From Amorphophallus konjac (Eukaryota; Streptophyta; Magnoliopsida; Alismatales; Araceae): 64,000 bases of DNA. A program made the position numbers and the translations under genes. Below, piece after piece: positions 9,967-21,425 of this stretch; within the stretch, counting starts at the first letter, position 1, and every line of letters starts with the position of its first letter. The stretch spans positions 308,486,740-308,550,739 of the forward strand of contig CM040120.1 of NCBI GenBank assembly GCA_022559845.1, in the 5' to 3' direction. The notes below the pieces were generated by a model that saw only the letters and a list, made by a program, of their open reading frames with translations, ran no database searches and was not told the origin of the DNA.

Positions 9967-10908
9967 ATGATGTCATCGGGACTCACCGCTCTCGACTTCG
10001 GCCCCGCGATCGTCGCCGGCCATGCTAAACACGGGTACCTAGCGGTGCCAACTGTCTTCGGGGCTTTCCCACCAGCTATAGGCTTCCCTAACTTTTTGGG
10101 GTTAGCCTTTGCCAATATGCCGCAAGTAGAGTCCTCGGAGCTTTCCGAGGAGAAGACTGTGAAACAGGTTGAAGCCCTAAAGGCTCGACGCTGTGCTGGC
10201 CCACTCACGGGCCCAATTCAAGTCGCCAACTGCATGGTGCACCATATCACTCACAGGGCCCGCCCCATCCCTGCCAAGAATTCTGGGAGGCGCCGACATC
10301 GGAACTCCCGAAGAAAGGCTGCTGCTGCTGTTACAGGATGTCTGTCCATGTCCGAAAAATCTATGCTGATCAGGGGAGTTCGCGTCTTCTTGGACGGACG
10401 CGAAGCTCGGGTGAGCCCGGATCGGGTGATTCCCACAGTACCTGTCTACAAGTCTTACCAGGCCCTCTCCGGAAGGAGAGCCGAGAAAGAAGCTGGCCAT
10501 CACGGCCAAAGAAAGTTGGCTCCCATGCCAAGAAGATTCAAGCAAGTTTGGGTCCCTAAGAAGACCCAGCCTACCCACTAGGACGCACCAATCCGCCACC
10601 GCTCCGGATGTACTGGAGCAGAGGAGAACAAGAAAAGGGGCCTTGTTCCAAGGAGAGAAGAGACGATCGTGGATCCTCCACGCCGTGAAAGTTTCAGGGC
10701 CTGTGCCCGACAAGCCAACATCCCCATTGTGGGAAGAAGATTTCAGTAACCTGCTGGAAGAGTCCAGCTTGCTTACATCCCTCCGGTGGGAGGTCGACAA
10801 CTGTCCCCAGTCCTGCATCAGGAGCGAGGCCAAGAAGAGATGACCAATATGGTCAGAAGTTATTTTAGGGGACTAGGCAACCCCTCATTGGGCCAACAAC
10901 GGCTATTG
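9967..10908 (+). pseudogene. ORF1 of element B (extra ORF before gag), broken
   Basis: ATG at 9967, preceded by a pyrimidine-rich stretch ending TCTCAG that could be a splice acceptor; element D has a similar TTTTCAG at the same place. The protein matches ORF1 of element D over shared segments such as GYLAVP, VHH and GQQRL. It is basic, rich in Arg and Lys, with no domain I recognise. Tat/Ogre elements are known to carry an ORF1 of unknown function here. In B the frame is the same as gag, broken by TAG at 10579-10581 and TAA at 10747-10749, so ORF1 and gag may once have been one polyprotein. The end given is where homology passes into the acidic gag N-terminus. Confidence 0.7.
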
Positions 10909-13570
10909 CAAGCAGTCGTGGATGAAGAAGATCACTGCCTATCAATGGCAGTGGAAGAAGAAGAAGAAGAAGAAGAAGAAAGAAGAATGACGTCGTCGGT
11001 TGACGACAACGGATATGAAGACGGCTTGGGTATTCAAGCCGATGAAGTTACTCCCCACCAGGAGGAAAGAAGAAGAGTCTCTATATTTGAAAGGCTCACC
11101 TTCCCAGAGAATGCAAAAAGGAGGGTTTGTAGACAAAGAAGAAGAATGCAGATTTTCACCTGCAACATGGCTGGGGTGTCTGGCCACTATGGAAGATTAC
11201 CTGAGGAGCCTCAGGAGCTGGCTCGGTTGGCCGAAAGGCCGGAGCCGAATACTCGAAGGGCAGAAGCTACAAGAGAAAATCTGGCATCGGCCAAGGCAAA
11301 TCAAACCCTAGCCTCCCACCTGTAACATGACAAAGCTGTTATTCTAACTGCCAATGTGGTGACGGCAGAGGAAGAAGATGTCTTGCTCAACATCCTCCAT
11401 GAAGGTGCGTCAGGGGATGCCACAGAAGCCATTCCCAGCACTACAACAATGGATCCAACAATATGGATGTTGCTCCAGAAGTACCGACAGGAAATAGAGT
11501 CCCTCAAGAAGCAACTTGTGGAGAAGATGGAGCAAACCTCAACTTCCAAGCAGCCTGAAATGTAGGCCGAATCTTCACGGGGAGCCGTCAACCAGAATGA
11601 CTTCCCACCACTCTATACTCTGCCTCAACTGGTAGAACCGAGCATGGCGACAACTCAGCAATGCCCATCACAACCGCTGATGCTGTCGGTCCTGCCACAG
11701 GTGCACCAGACACCTCCGCTGCTGCGCCCTCTTCCGTAGGCGACCACCTTGGTCACTCCCTATCTACAGCGAACACATTTCTATCCAGAACCGGTTGATC
11801 CAACCGTCATGAACAAAATGATGGTAGAAAGGATGATCGAGCTGAAGCTTGCCGAATGAAGCGAAGGAGACTACGTCGCATTCGATGCTTATAGGGTGGC
11901 ATACCCGCCACATCATGCTGCCAAGCGGCTCCCTCCGGGGATCAGTAAGCCACCAAAGTTTGACAAGTTCAACGGGAAGGGATCCCCGAAGGAGCATGTC
12001 GCTTATTATATGACCGTCATGGGTGATCTAGCCACCGACGAGTCGTACATGTTAATTTTTTTTGGGTCCTCACTAATGGGGCTCGCATTTGAATGGTACT
12101 CCAGTCTTCCGGCCGGGTCGATCAGCGACTGGCCGGATATGCAGAAGAAATTCAGGGAGAGGTTTCACGCCACTGAACGGGAAGTCACAGTGGCTGAACT
12201 CTACTCAACAAGGCAGAGGGCAGATGAGATAGCCCTTGAATATATCAAGAGGTGGAGAAACCTCGGAATGAGGTGCAAGTGGCCCCCGCACCAGGAGGAC
12301 GATGTACAAATCTACAAGCAGAACCTCAGGAGAGAGGTACTGGAAAAGATGATTGGCATGGAAATCCAGTCGTTCGACCGCCTGAATAATGTTGTGGCCG
12401 AGGTAGAAGCCTTCCTGGCAAGACCTGTCCCGACATCAACTATTGCCGCGGCACAAAAAGGTAAGACAGCAGAACGGCGCCAGGTGCCTAAAGAAGCGAA
12501 CGCCCTTGATATCAAGGCGTTTGAACAACAAAAAGACAAAAGCAAGAAGGCATCTGCCCCTCATCTTGCTAAGGCCGAAGATGGCAAAGAAGGTCCATCG
12601 CTCCGGGATAAGATGAAGAAGGCCTACTCTTTCCTGAAGGAGAAGACCAAGATCTTGTTTGACTGGGTTACCCAGTATGATAAGGTCACCCTGCCCGAGC
12701 CAAAGAGGCCGGAGGACCTGAAAAGAAGAGATAGCCCAAGATTTTACCCTTACCACCAGATGCTGGGACATCCAATTGGAGACTGTTATGTTTTCAAGGA
12801 TATTATCGAAGGCATGGTGAAGAAAGAAGAGATAGACTTGGGGAGTATAAGGTTGACCCTCCACAACCGCATGAGGCGCCTCTGAGAAGAGCCGCGGTCA
12901 ACATGGTCTCCCTATATCAGGCATTGCCTGAGGAGACCGCAGAAGCCAGCACTCAGCACACCTATGAAGCCTGCTTTTTGGCCCCAATGAAAGAACAGGA
13001 GGGATGGCAGCAAGTCCCTGCAAAAACCAAGAAGAAAGACACATCTCGCCTGAAAGTAGGAGTGCAGATCCGTGGCACCACGCCATGACCCCCTCCGCCA
13101 GTGGCAACAACTGTGTGGACCAATCCACCTGTAGTCATCAGAATACCGACCCACATCCGGAGGAGGCAGAATCCATTGCCGGTGGTCGAGGAAATTAGTC
13201 CAGAAGCCCAGCGGCTGCAAGACTATATAAATGGGCTAGATGAATATGTACAGCCCGAACTGGAGCCTTTACTGGTACGAGATTATGTCTTGTGGCAGGA
13301 ATTAGAACAGCTTTCACTGAAGCAGGAAGAGGAAGCTGACAAAGCATCGGACAAGGATGGCGGCCTGTTCTGGGGGCAAGCACCAGCCGAAGAAAAGAAG
13401 ACGAAGAAAGAAAAGAAGGGCCAGCAAGGCTACCAAGGATACAGTCCTTTCTTGTAAAACCCTCTCTGCTCTGTTCAATTTGTCTGGTGAAGAGGATGAA
13501 GAAGAGATATGCTTCGCACTCGCCGCCAAGGAAAGTCAGGCCGAAGCCGCGACTGCTGCACATGCGACCC
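10909..13570 (+). pseudogene. gag: gag of element B, broken and cut by element C
   Basis: An acidic N-terminal part (poly-Glu near 10950-10980) leads to the capsid-like domain, open from 11896 to 12885. It has FFGSSLMGLAFEWYSSLP and the segment FRERFHATEREVTVAEL, typical of plant Gypsy Gag, and a degenerate zinc-knuckle-like end (YPYHQMLGHPIGDCYVF). Stops occur at 11323, 11563, 11737 and 11857. A frameshift near 12845 moves the frame, which then reads to a stop at 13086 and on to 13457. Another shift near 13400-13440 returns to the first frame up to 13570, where element C sits. The sequence resumes at 24482. Homology with gag of element D is clear throughout. Confidence 0.82.
13566..13570. 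repeat. Left target-site duplication of element C (GACCC)
   Basis: GACCC before the left LTR of C recurs at 24477-24481 after its right LTR. Joining across the site restores the reading frame of the gag C-terminus of B, as in D. Confidence 0.93.
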
Positions 13571-16500
13571 TGTAAGACCCCAAATTCTTTAGAAATTTAT
13601 TTAGAAAGTTATTTGTAATTATTTGGAATTTATTTGAAGTTATTCGAAATTAATGAGAATTATCCAAATTAATTAGATTAATTAATTAATTAATAGAATA
13701 AGTCATTTTTCTACTATTTTCTAAAAATCCCCAAAAATCATATCTTGTAGAATTAATTTTGTTTATCAACTTTGTCTTCTACAATTAAGTCTAATACAAT
13801 CGTTTATTAAGCCGAATTAGCGAACTAATTCTTCCGAACTTAATATTTAATTAATTACGGAATAGTAGAAATGGAATTTTATCTAACATATACAAATTCA
13901 TAAAAATAGTAATTAAATAATAGATGTTTCGACTAACACTTTTGTCTTCTTGGAGTAAGCCTAATTAAATCATTATCTAGCCCTAATCAGTGGTTTAAGC
14001 CTGACTTATAACCCACCTAACCCAAATTCGAATTTACTATTCACCCAAACTTTGAACATCAAATTCGAGCTTGATTCTCAACCAAATGGGGTGATTCCAG
14101 AGGCAAATGAAAGGTATTACATAAAGGAACATTTACCCTCAATCAATTTGAGGTAAACTTAGCCCCAAAACGTGCTGCCGACATAGTTTGGTCAAGTCAA
14201 GGATTTCGGCGCCGTTTCTAAACTCGTAGCTTGCAGCAGCAAATACTCCCAATTCAGAAGGCTCCAGGATCTCTATGAGCTATCAAAATGAAGCCCTACG
14301 AGTCTTCTTTCATTTGGCTACTGTGGGGTTCGCTGAAATTTCAGATCTGGAGAGATCTAGTTTGATTTGTAGAGGTCGGTCAGCAGGCCGTTGGCTTCCC
14401 TTCATCCTTCTTTGATCAATCGATTGAGGTAGGAATTCTCAACCAAATCTTGATCATGAGTATAGCAGATTGTACCTCTCATCGAGCTCTTTCCATTGGT
14501 GGCAAAAGCCCCAATTTTCATTAGGTATCCGTGGAGATATCGAGGTTTTAGTGAGGTGCTGTCAAGTTGTTCTTTATTCTAGGTTTCGAGTTCCTTCTTC
14601 AATTTGAGGTAGGTGATAACAGCCCAATTTCTAATTAACATACATGAATGTAATCAATAGCATGTTAACTTTCTTTTGACATCAAAATCTCCAATTTTTA
14701 TAGATCATGCCTAGAGTATTTCGTGTGTTATTAGAAGCATGCTAGCAAGCTAGACTTTACTTGTATTCTTCATAGAATAGGTTGTATTTCATTGGATTCC
14801 TATCGAAATTCGTGATTTAAAATTATGTTTTATGACCCCAAGATGCATATTAATGACCCTAGAGTCTATGGTTATGATCCCAATACATTTAGACCCCAAA
14901 TTCTTGGAGTTTTTCATAGCTTTTTGGGTCTGGAAACCCAGGGGTCGACCCACGGGTCGACCCATTTCAGCCCTGCAAGCAGCAGCTTGCTGCCTTGCAG
15001 GGGTCGACCCAATGGGTCGACCCACAACCTGCAGGGGTCGACCCATGGGTCGACCCATGCAGCCAGGTAGCCAGGGGTCGACCCAGGGGTCGACCCATCC
15101 CTGGAATTTTTCCAGGGGTCGACCCAAAGGGTCGACCCATGCCCCGTAAACCCGTTTTTAATGATCCTTTGACCCGGGAATCAATCCGGATCACAGGGGA
15201 ATCAATCCATTCAACCTAAACACTTTAAAAACTACATTTTTGAGGAACTAATGACCTATTCATGTACCCTTTTTAGTTTCAATTAACATTGGTCCATACA
15301 TGTAAACTTAGTGTAAAAACACACCGTTTATCATCTTCATTTTCAATGCATACAAGATTAAATAGAAACCCACATAATTAGTGGTTAATGGTGTAACTAA
15401 ATCTCTGTTAATGCATTCTATTTCACTCCTGTGGGAGTTGTTCTTTGCCTTATCATCTTGAATCAGCTTCTTGGCAATTATCTTAATGCAAATGATAATG
15501 GTTAAATCATGATATCTTAACTTGATGATTAGGATTAATATGTTGATTAACCTGTTTGATTGCTGCTGTTTTACAGTAGCGCAGCACGATTAACTCTTGT
15601 TGTGACTTGATTTCAATCTCCTTGATGATTATACTTACCTTGAAATTCTGGAAATGAATCTCCTTCCTACTTGAAGTTGTTATTGCTACTTAGTTTAAAC
15701 CTTGGAATTCTGGCCATAAACTGTGGAAGTCTAGATTCGTGGGATCTTTGATCCAAAGAAATCAATGCCTGGCAAACAATTAAGGGCTCGGTCTAGTCCT
15801 GGGAAGAGCGCCCGAACACTACGTGTACCCCTAGGAGGTGAATGACTAGGTGTGGCATTTGGCACCAGTACTTGACATGTGTTAAATCTAGGACTGTCCA
15901 CTACTCTCTCCACTACTCTCTACATTACTTTCTACTACTTTTCACTTTCCACTCGTCACTGTTCTATACTCTACTTGTGGTTACTATACTTGCTCATTAC
16001 TTGGACGTGGAAATGAAATTACATACGTGCTTGACATGACTTGAATCGACTTGATATGGCCAACTTTTTATCGTTATCTCCTGTAGTAAATTCTTGTCTT
16101 ACTATTCTATTCATTATATTTCTTGACCTTGCAAGATCTTTGAAGTTCGTTTCGTGATATCATCATTATCTTTTATTTTTTTTATCATTTGTAGCATGAC
16201 ATTTTGAAAATGTAATTAAACTGTTAATCACTTATACATGTCTGTTATTTCCTACTGAGCGTTAGCTCACACCCCGTTGTTTCCCCCTTTCCAGGCTTTT
16301 CAGGTGACGCGCTTACCGATGGGGAAGGGCAGGAGTGATGTCTTGAGTGTATCAGTTCTAGTGTGTTAGTAGTGTGTTATCCTTCTTTAGTTGTGTTTTG
16401 GAGAGCTTTTAGTCTCAGTCATGTTATTGAGTTTTAGTGGTTGATTATTCCAGTTGTATTAAGTTGAACTTGAGGATTATTGTATTAGTCGTGGTTTATT

Positions 16501-16621
16501 ATTAATCATTTAGCATTTCCATCTTGTAGCACTTGTGTATTGTTTTAGATTTAGTTCCCTCTCTTGCTAGCGTGTCCCTAACTGTACGTCCCGATACTTC
16601 CGCCTTGTTCGGGGCGTGACA
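13571..16621 (+). repeat. Left (5') LTR of element C
   Basis: 3,051 bp, starting TGTAAGACCCC and ending GGGCGTGACA, nearly identical to 21426-24476. It holds a palindrome array at 14941-15139. No other coding feature is supported; open frames inside the palindrome array are shadows of the repeat. Confidence 0.95.
14941..15139. repeat. Array of ten GGGTCGACCC palindromes in left LTR of C
   Basis: Ten copies of the 10-bp perfect palindrome GGGTCGACCC occur as five close pairs, the two members separated by 2-4 bases and the pairs by 11-45 bases. Two of the longer spacers carry GCAGC-rich sequence. The copy at 22796-22994 in the right LTR keeps all ten. Confidence 0.9.
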
Positions 16622-16628
16622 GTTTAGT

Positions 16629-16640
16629 TGGTATCAGAGC
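16629..16640 (+). other. Primer-binding site of element C
   Basis: TGGTATCAGAGC, seven bases after the left LTR, complementary to the 3' end of plant initiator methionine tRNA, the usual primer for chromoviruses. Confidence 0.9.
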
Positions 16641-16956
16641 CCTAGGTTTCACATTCCTAGGTTTCCTAAGTTTAAGTTTTCTTGCATTGCATCCCAATAA
16701 CCGGTACATAAAAAGGTGTTGCCCGAACGTTAGGCTACGCCTATCGGGAAGGTCGCACACTTGCGCGAGTGGTGTTCGGACCGATTACCTCCGCCAGGTA
16801 CCGAGTTTTTGGTCGTGTCTAGGTGCACTAGATCCCTAACCTTGTAAAAGTCTAGGACCTGACCTGGTGAGATTGGGTAGAACTTGGGTTAAGTTCGTTT
16901 CTTAATCGTGTAATTATCTATCTTATTTGAACCTAAGTAATCTATTTCTCGTGTAG

Positions 16957-19900
16957 ATGGCAGCTGATCGTGCTGAATGGAGGAACCTGCAACGTATGGT
17001 TCAAGGCCTTACTCAGGCCCTTCAGCAAGTAGCTTAGGCAGGAGCGGCACAGCATGGCACCGGTGATCTATACCGGAACTTCCGCGGAATGAATCCGCCT
17101 AGATTCGCTGGTTCGACTGACCCTGACCAAGCCGAGCACTGGCTAGACGAGATGGGGAGAATCTTTGAAGTTATGCAATGCACCAACCAGGAGCGTGTCC
17201 TTTTGTCCACATTTCAACTGGAACATGATGCACGTACTTGGTGGGATTCTATCAAGGCAACTCTCGGAGATCGGCAAGTTATGTGGGAAGAGTTCGAGGA
17301 ATTCTTCAACAGCAAGTATTTTTCCGATAGAGTGCAAGAGAAGAAAGCGGCAGAGTTCGCGGCCTTGAAACAGCGAGGTTTGTCCGTGGCAGAGTATGAG
17401 GCTCAATTCGCACGGCTTTCTCGATATGCTACACATCTCATTTCCACCGAGAAGATGAAGGCGAAGCGCTTTCTCAATGGTTTGAAGCTTCATTATATCA
17501 ACCAATTGGCACCGATGGAGATTTCCACTTATTCCGAGATGGTAAGGAAAGCACAAGTTCTAGAGGATACTCTTGAGATGATGGAGAGAATCCGTGGGAA
17601 AGGCACCAAGAAAGAATTACCTACGGGTTCCGGGAGTGTCAAACCCGGGTATGCCAAGAAGAGGCCTGTTAGTGGACCTGGTTCGTGGAGCGGGTCCGGA
17701 TCGTGGAAGGGCAAGATGCCGAGGCATGAAGACAAGAAGCCTGACCCTATTGTTCCATTCAAGGGCGTGTGCAACTATTGTGATCGTCCGGGTCACAAGA
17801 TAGAGGAGTGCTGGCGCAAGCTAGGCGCCTGTTTGCGATGTGGAAGCAAGGAGCACCGTATCCCCAATTGTCCTCTCATATCGGAACAAGCTACACCGGC
17901 AAAACCTCTAGTCTTCAAGAAACCACAAGGCAAGCTTCAAGCTTTACATGAAGATGAAACTGGGATTTCTGATGATGGCGGACTCGTCGAAGGTACCCTT
18001 ACTATAATCGATAAGCCCGCATTTGCTCTCTTTGATACTGGTGCAACACATTCTTTTATTTCATGGAGATTTGCTAAGTCATTAGCTGTGGAACCTGTTT
18101 TGATGAATACTCCGTTAGAGATTTCAACCCCTATTGGCACTAGATCAACAATCCAGTATTTCTATCCTTCTAGTAAGGTTATGATTGGTGAACAGAACTT
18201 TCCAGCAGATTTGGTCTGCATGGATATGAAGGATTATGATGTAATCCTAGGAGCAGATTGGTTGGCCAAGTATGAGGTCAATGTTCACTGTAGTTCTAGC
18301 TCAGTGACTTTTACTGGACATTCTAGTTTATCTTTTACGGGAGTCAAGCACCATAACTCCGTACCACTCATTTCAGCTTTTCGAGCTGATAAGCTTTTGA
18401 GGCATGGGTGTGAGGCTTTTCTAGCCTTTGTTTGTGCAACTCCTGAGCAGCAGATGGAGATCAAGGACATTCCTGTTGTCCGAGATTTTCCTGATGTCTT
18501 TCCAGAAGAACTACTAGGACTTCCGCCTGAGCGGGAAGTTATCTTTTCTATTGATCTTATTCCTGGCACAGCTCCTATTTCTAAGGCTCCTTATCGTATG
18601 TCTCCTGCGGAACTGAGGGAACTGAAGTAGCAACTGATGGAATTACTCGAGAAGGGTTTTATTCGTCCTAGTACTTCTCCGTGGGGAGCCCCTGTGTTAT
18701 TCGTCAGGAAGAAAGATGGTTCGATGAGGTTGTGCATTGGTTATCGGCAAATAAACCAGCAGACTGTCAAGAACAAATATCCCTTGCCGAGGATTGACGA
18801 GTTATTTGACCAAATAGCGGGAGCTCAATATTTCTCTAAGATCGATCTTCGATCTAGATATCACCAGTTGCGGATTAAGGAAGAGGATATTTATAAAACG
18901 GCTTTCCGCAGCAGGTATGGTCATTTTGAATTTGTCGTTATGCCTTTTGGTCTAACGAATGCTCCAGCAGCTTTCATGCAGTTGATGAACGATGTATTTC
19001 GGCCCTATCTTGATCAATGGGTCGTGATCTTTATTGATGACATCTTGATCTATTCCAAGAGTGAATTGGAGCATGCTGAACATCTGAGAATGACATTGCA
19101 ACTATTGAAAGATCATCAGCTATATGCTAAGTTCAGTAAGTGTGAGTTCTGGCTACAAGAAGTGTCCTTTCTCGGACATATTATCACCAAGGAAGGTATT
19201 TCTGTTGATCCTTCGAAGATTGAGGCAGTGAAGAATTGGGAGCAGCCTACTAGTGCAACTGAAGTTAGAAGTTTTCTAGGCCTGGCAGGCTATTACCGAA
19301 GATTTATTCAAGATTTCTCCAAGATTACAGTACCTATGACAAGATTAACCCGCAAGGAAAATAAGTTTGATTGGTCAGATGATTGTCAGCGAAGCTTTCA
19401 GACTCTGAAGGAGTGTTTGACTACTGCACCTGTTTTGGCTTTACCTTCTGGTGAAGGAGGATTTGTTGTTTATACTGATGCTTCAGGTATTGGCTTAGGC
19501 TGTGTACTCATGCAGCATGGGAAGGTGATTGCTTATTCCTCTAGGCAGTTGAGGAAGCACGAAGATAATTATCCTGTTCATGATTTGGAACTTGCTGCAG
19601 TCGTGTTTGCTTTGAAGATATGGAGGCATTACTTATATGGAGAAACCTTTACAGTGTTTTCAGATCATAAGAGTTTGAAGTATTTATTTTCTCAAAAGGA
19701 ACTCAACATGAGGCAGCGGAGATGGTTGGAGTACTTGAAAGACTTCGACTTCTCGATTGAGTATCATCCTGGCAAAGGTAATGTTGTGGCAGATGCATTA
19801 AGCCGGAAGCCGGTAGTTAGATTGTCAAGTCTCATGTTACAAGAATGGAGATTGTTGGAATAATTATCTAGTCTGGATCTCAATATTGACAATGATCGGA

Positions 19901-21351
19901 TCCTGATTGCTCAGATTCAACTTAAACCTGAATTATTGTTAGAGATCAAGTCCTTGCAAGATAATGATCCCGAGTTGGTAGAGATCAAGGGAAGCTTGAG
20001 TAGCAGACCTGATTTCATGTTGGCCGATGATGGTAGATTATTATTTAAAGGCAGAACTTGTGTTCTGGATGAGGCTACAATAAAGAACAACATTCTTGAG
20101 GAAGCCCATAGATCCAGATATACCATTCATCCTGGAGGCACTAAGATGTACCGAGATCTGAAAAGGTCCTTTTGGTGGCCGAATATGAAAAGAGAAGTTG
20201 CAGATTTTGTGAGCAGATGTTTGGTATGTCAGCAAGTTAAGGCCGAACATTTCAGACCAGCAGGGAAATTGAAACCACTCGACATACCCCAATGGAAGTG
20301 GAAAAGTATTGGCATGGATTTCATTATGGGTCTACCTAGGACTCGTGGTGGATTTGATGCGATATGGGTGATTGTTGATCGTTTGACAAAGTCGGCTCAT
20401 TTCTTACCAATTAATTCCAAGTGGACGATTGATGTATTGGCTGCTTTGTATATAAAGGAAGTGGTGAGATTGCATGGTATCCCAGTGAATATAGTATCTG
20501 ATCGAGACCCCAGATTTACTTCACATTTCTGGAAGGGACTGCAAGAGTCTTTGGGTACTCGTCTGAATTTCAGTACTGCTTTTCATCCACAGACAGATGG
20601 ACAGACTGAAAGAACCAATCAGATAGTGGAAGATATGCTGCGAGCTTGCATGATTGATTTCGGTGGTAATTGGAGTGAGCATTTGGCATTAATTGAATTT
20701 GCTTACAATAACAGCTATCAGTCTAGCATTCAGATGGCTCCTTTTGAAGCACTATATGGTAGAAGTTGTCGTTCCCCGTTGTGTTGGGACGAGGTAGGTG
20801 TGAAACAGTGGCTTGGACCAGATCTTGTTTCGGAATCATCACAGAACATCCGTGTTATCCGAGACCGGTTACAAGTAGCCCAATCAAGACAGAAGAGTTA
20901 TGCCGACAACAGGAGAAGGGATTTGAAATTTCAGGTTGGCGAGCATGTGTTCTTAAAGGTCTCTCCGACGAGAGGGATCCGAAGATTTGGCATTCATGGC
21001 AAGCTGAGTCCGAGGTACATTGGTCCATTCGAGATTCTAGATAGAGTGGGAGAGGTGGCATACAGACTGGCTTTACCACCGCATTTGTCTGGCGTACATA
21101 ATGTTTTCCATGTGTCTATGTTACGGAAATATGTGTACGATCCCACTCATATCATTCAACAAGTGGATTTTGAACTGAAGGAAGATTTGACCTATGAGGA
21201 AAGACCTGTCAAGATTTTGGACCAGAAGCATCAGCAACTCCGGAATCGTTCGATACCGATGGTCTAGATTCAGTGGAGTCAGCGTGGGACCGAAGAAGCT
21301 ACATGGGAGTCTGAAGAGACTATGCGAAAGCGGTATCCCGATCTATTCTAG
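16957..21351 (+). pseudogene. gag-pol: gag-pol polyprotein of element C with four nonsense codons
   Basis: One frame of 1,464 codons from ATG 16957 to TAG 21349-21351, without frameshifts. Order: Gag capsid, two CCHC zinc knuckles (CNYCDRPGHKIEEC and CLRCGSKEHRIPNC, about 17770-17875), aspartic protease (FDTGATHSF), RT with FIDD at 19030-19041, RNase H (TDAS near 19476), integrase with HHCC finger and D-D-E core, and a chromodomain-like tail (EEATWE) expected to target chromatin. In-frame stops at 17035, 18628, 19861 and 21265 break gag, the protease-RT junction, the RNase H-integrase junction and the tail. The RT segment LCIGYR has Gly where Asp is usual. Known role: copying element RNA to DNA and inserting it. 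Confidence 0.93.
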
Positions 21352-21413
21352 GTGAGCGATCTTTTTCTACTCTCAGTTTTAGTGCAGTGAATTTGGAGGA
21401 CCAAATTCCTTTA

Positions 21414-21425
21414 AGTAGGGGAGGG
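21414..21425 (+). other. Polypurine tract of element C
   Basis: AGTAGGGGAGGG abuts the right LTR and would prime plus-strand DNA synthesis. Confidence 0.88.

Noticed and set aside
10950..11187. Minus-strand ORF ending in a run of Phe
   Set aside because: It is the complement of the poly-Glu tract in the gag N-terminus of B.
14789..15219. Several overlapping open frames with repeated MGRP or GSTHGSTH in both LTRs of C
   Set aside because: They are translations of the GGGTCGACCC palindrome array in different frames, identical on both strands because the repeat is palindromic.
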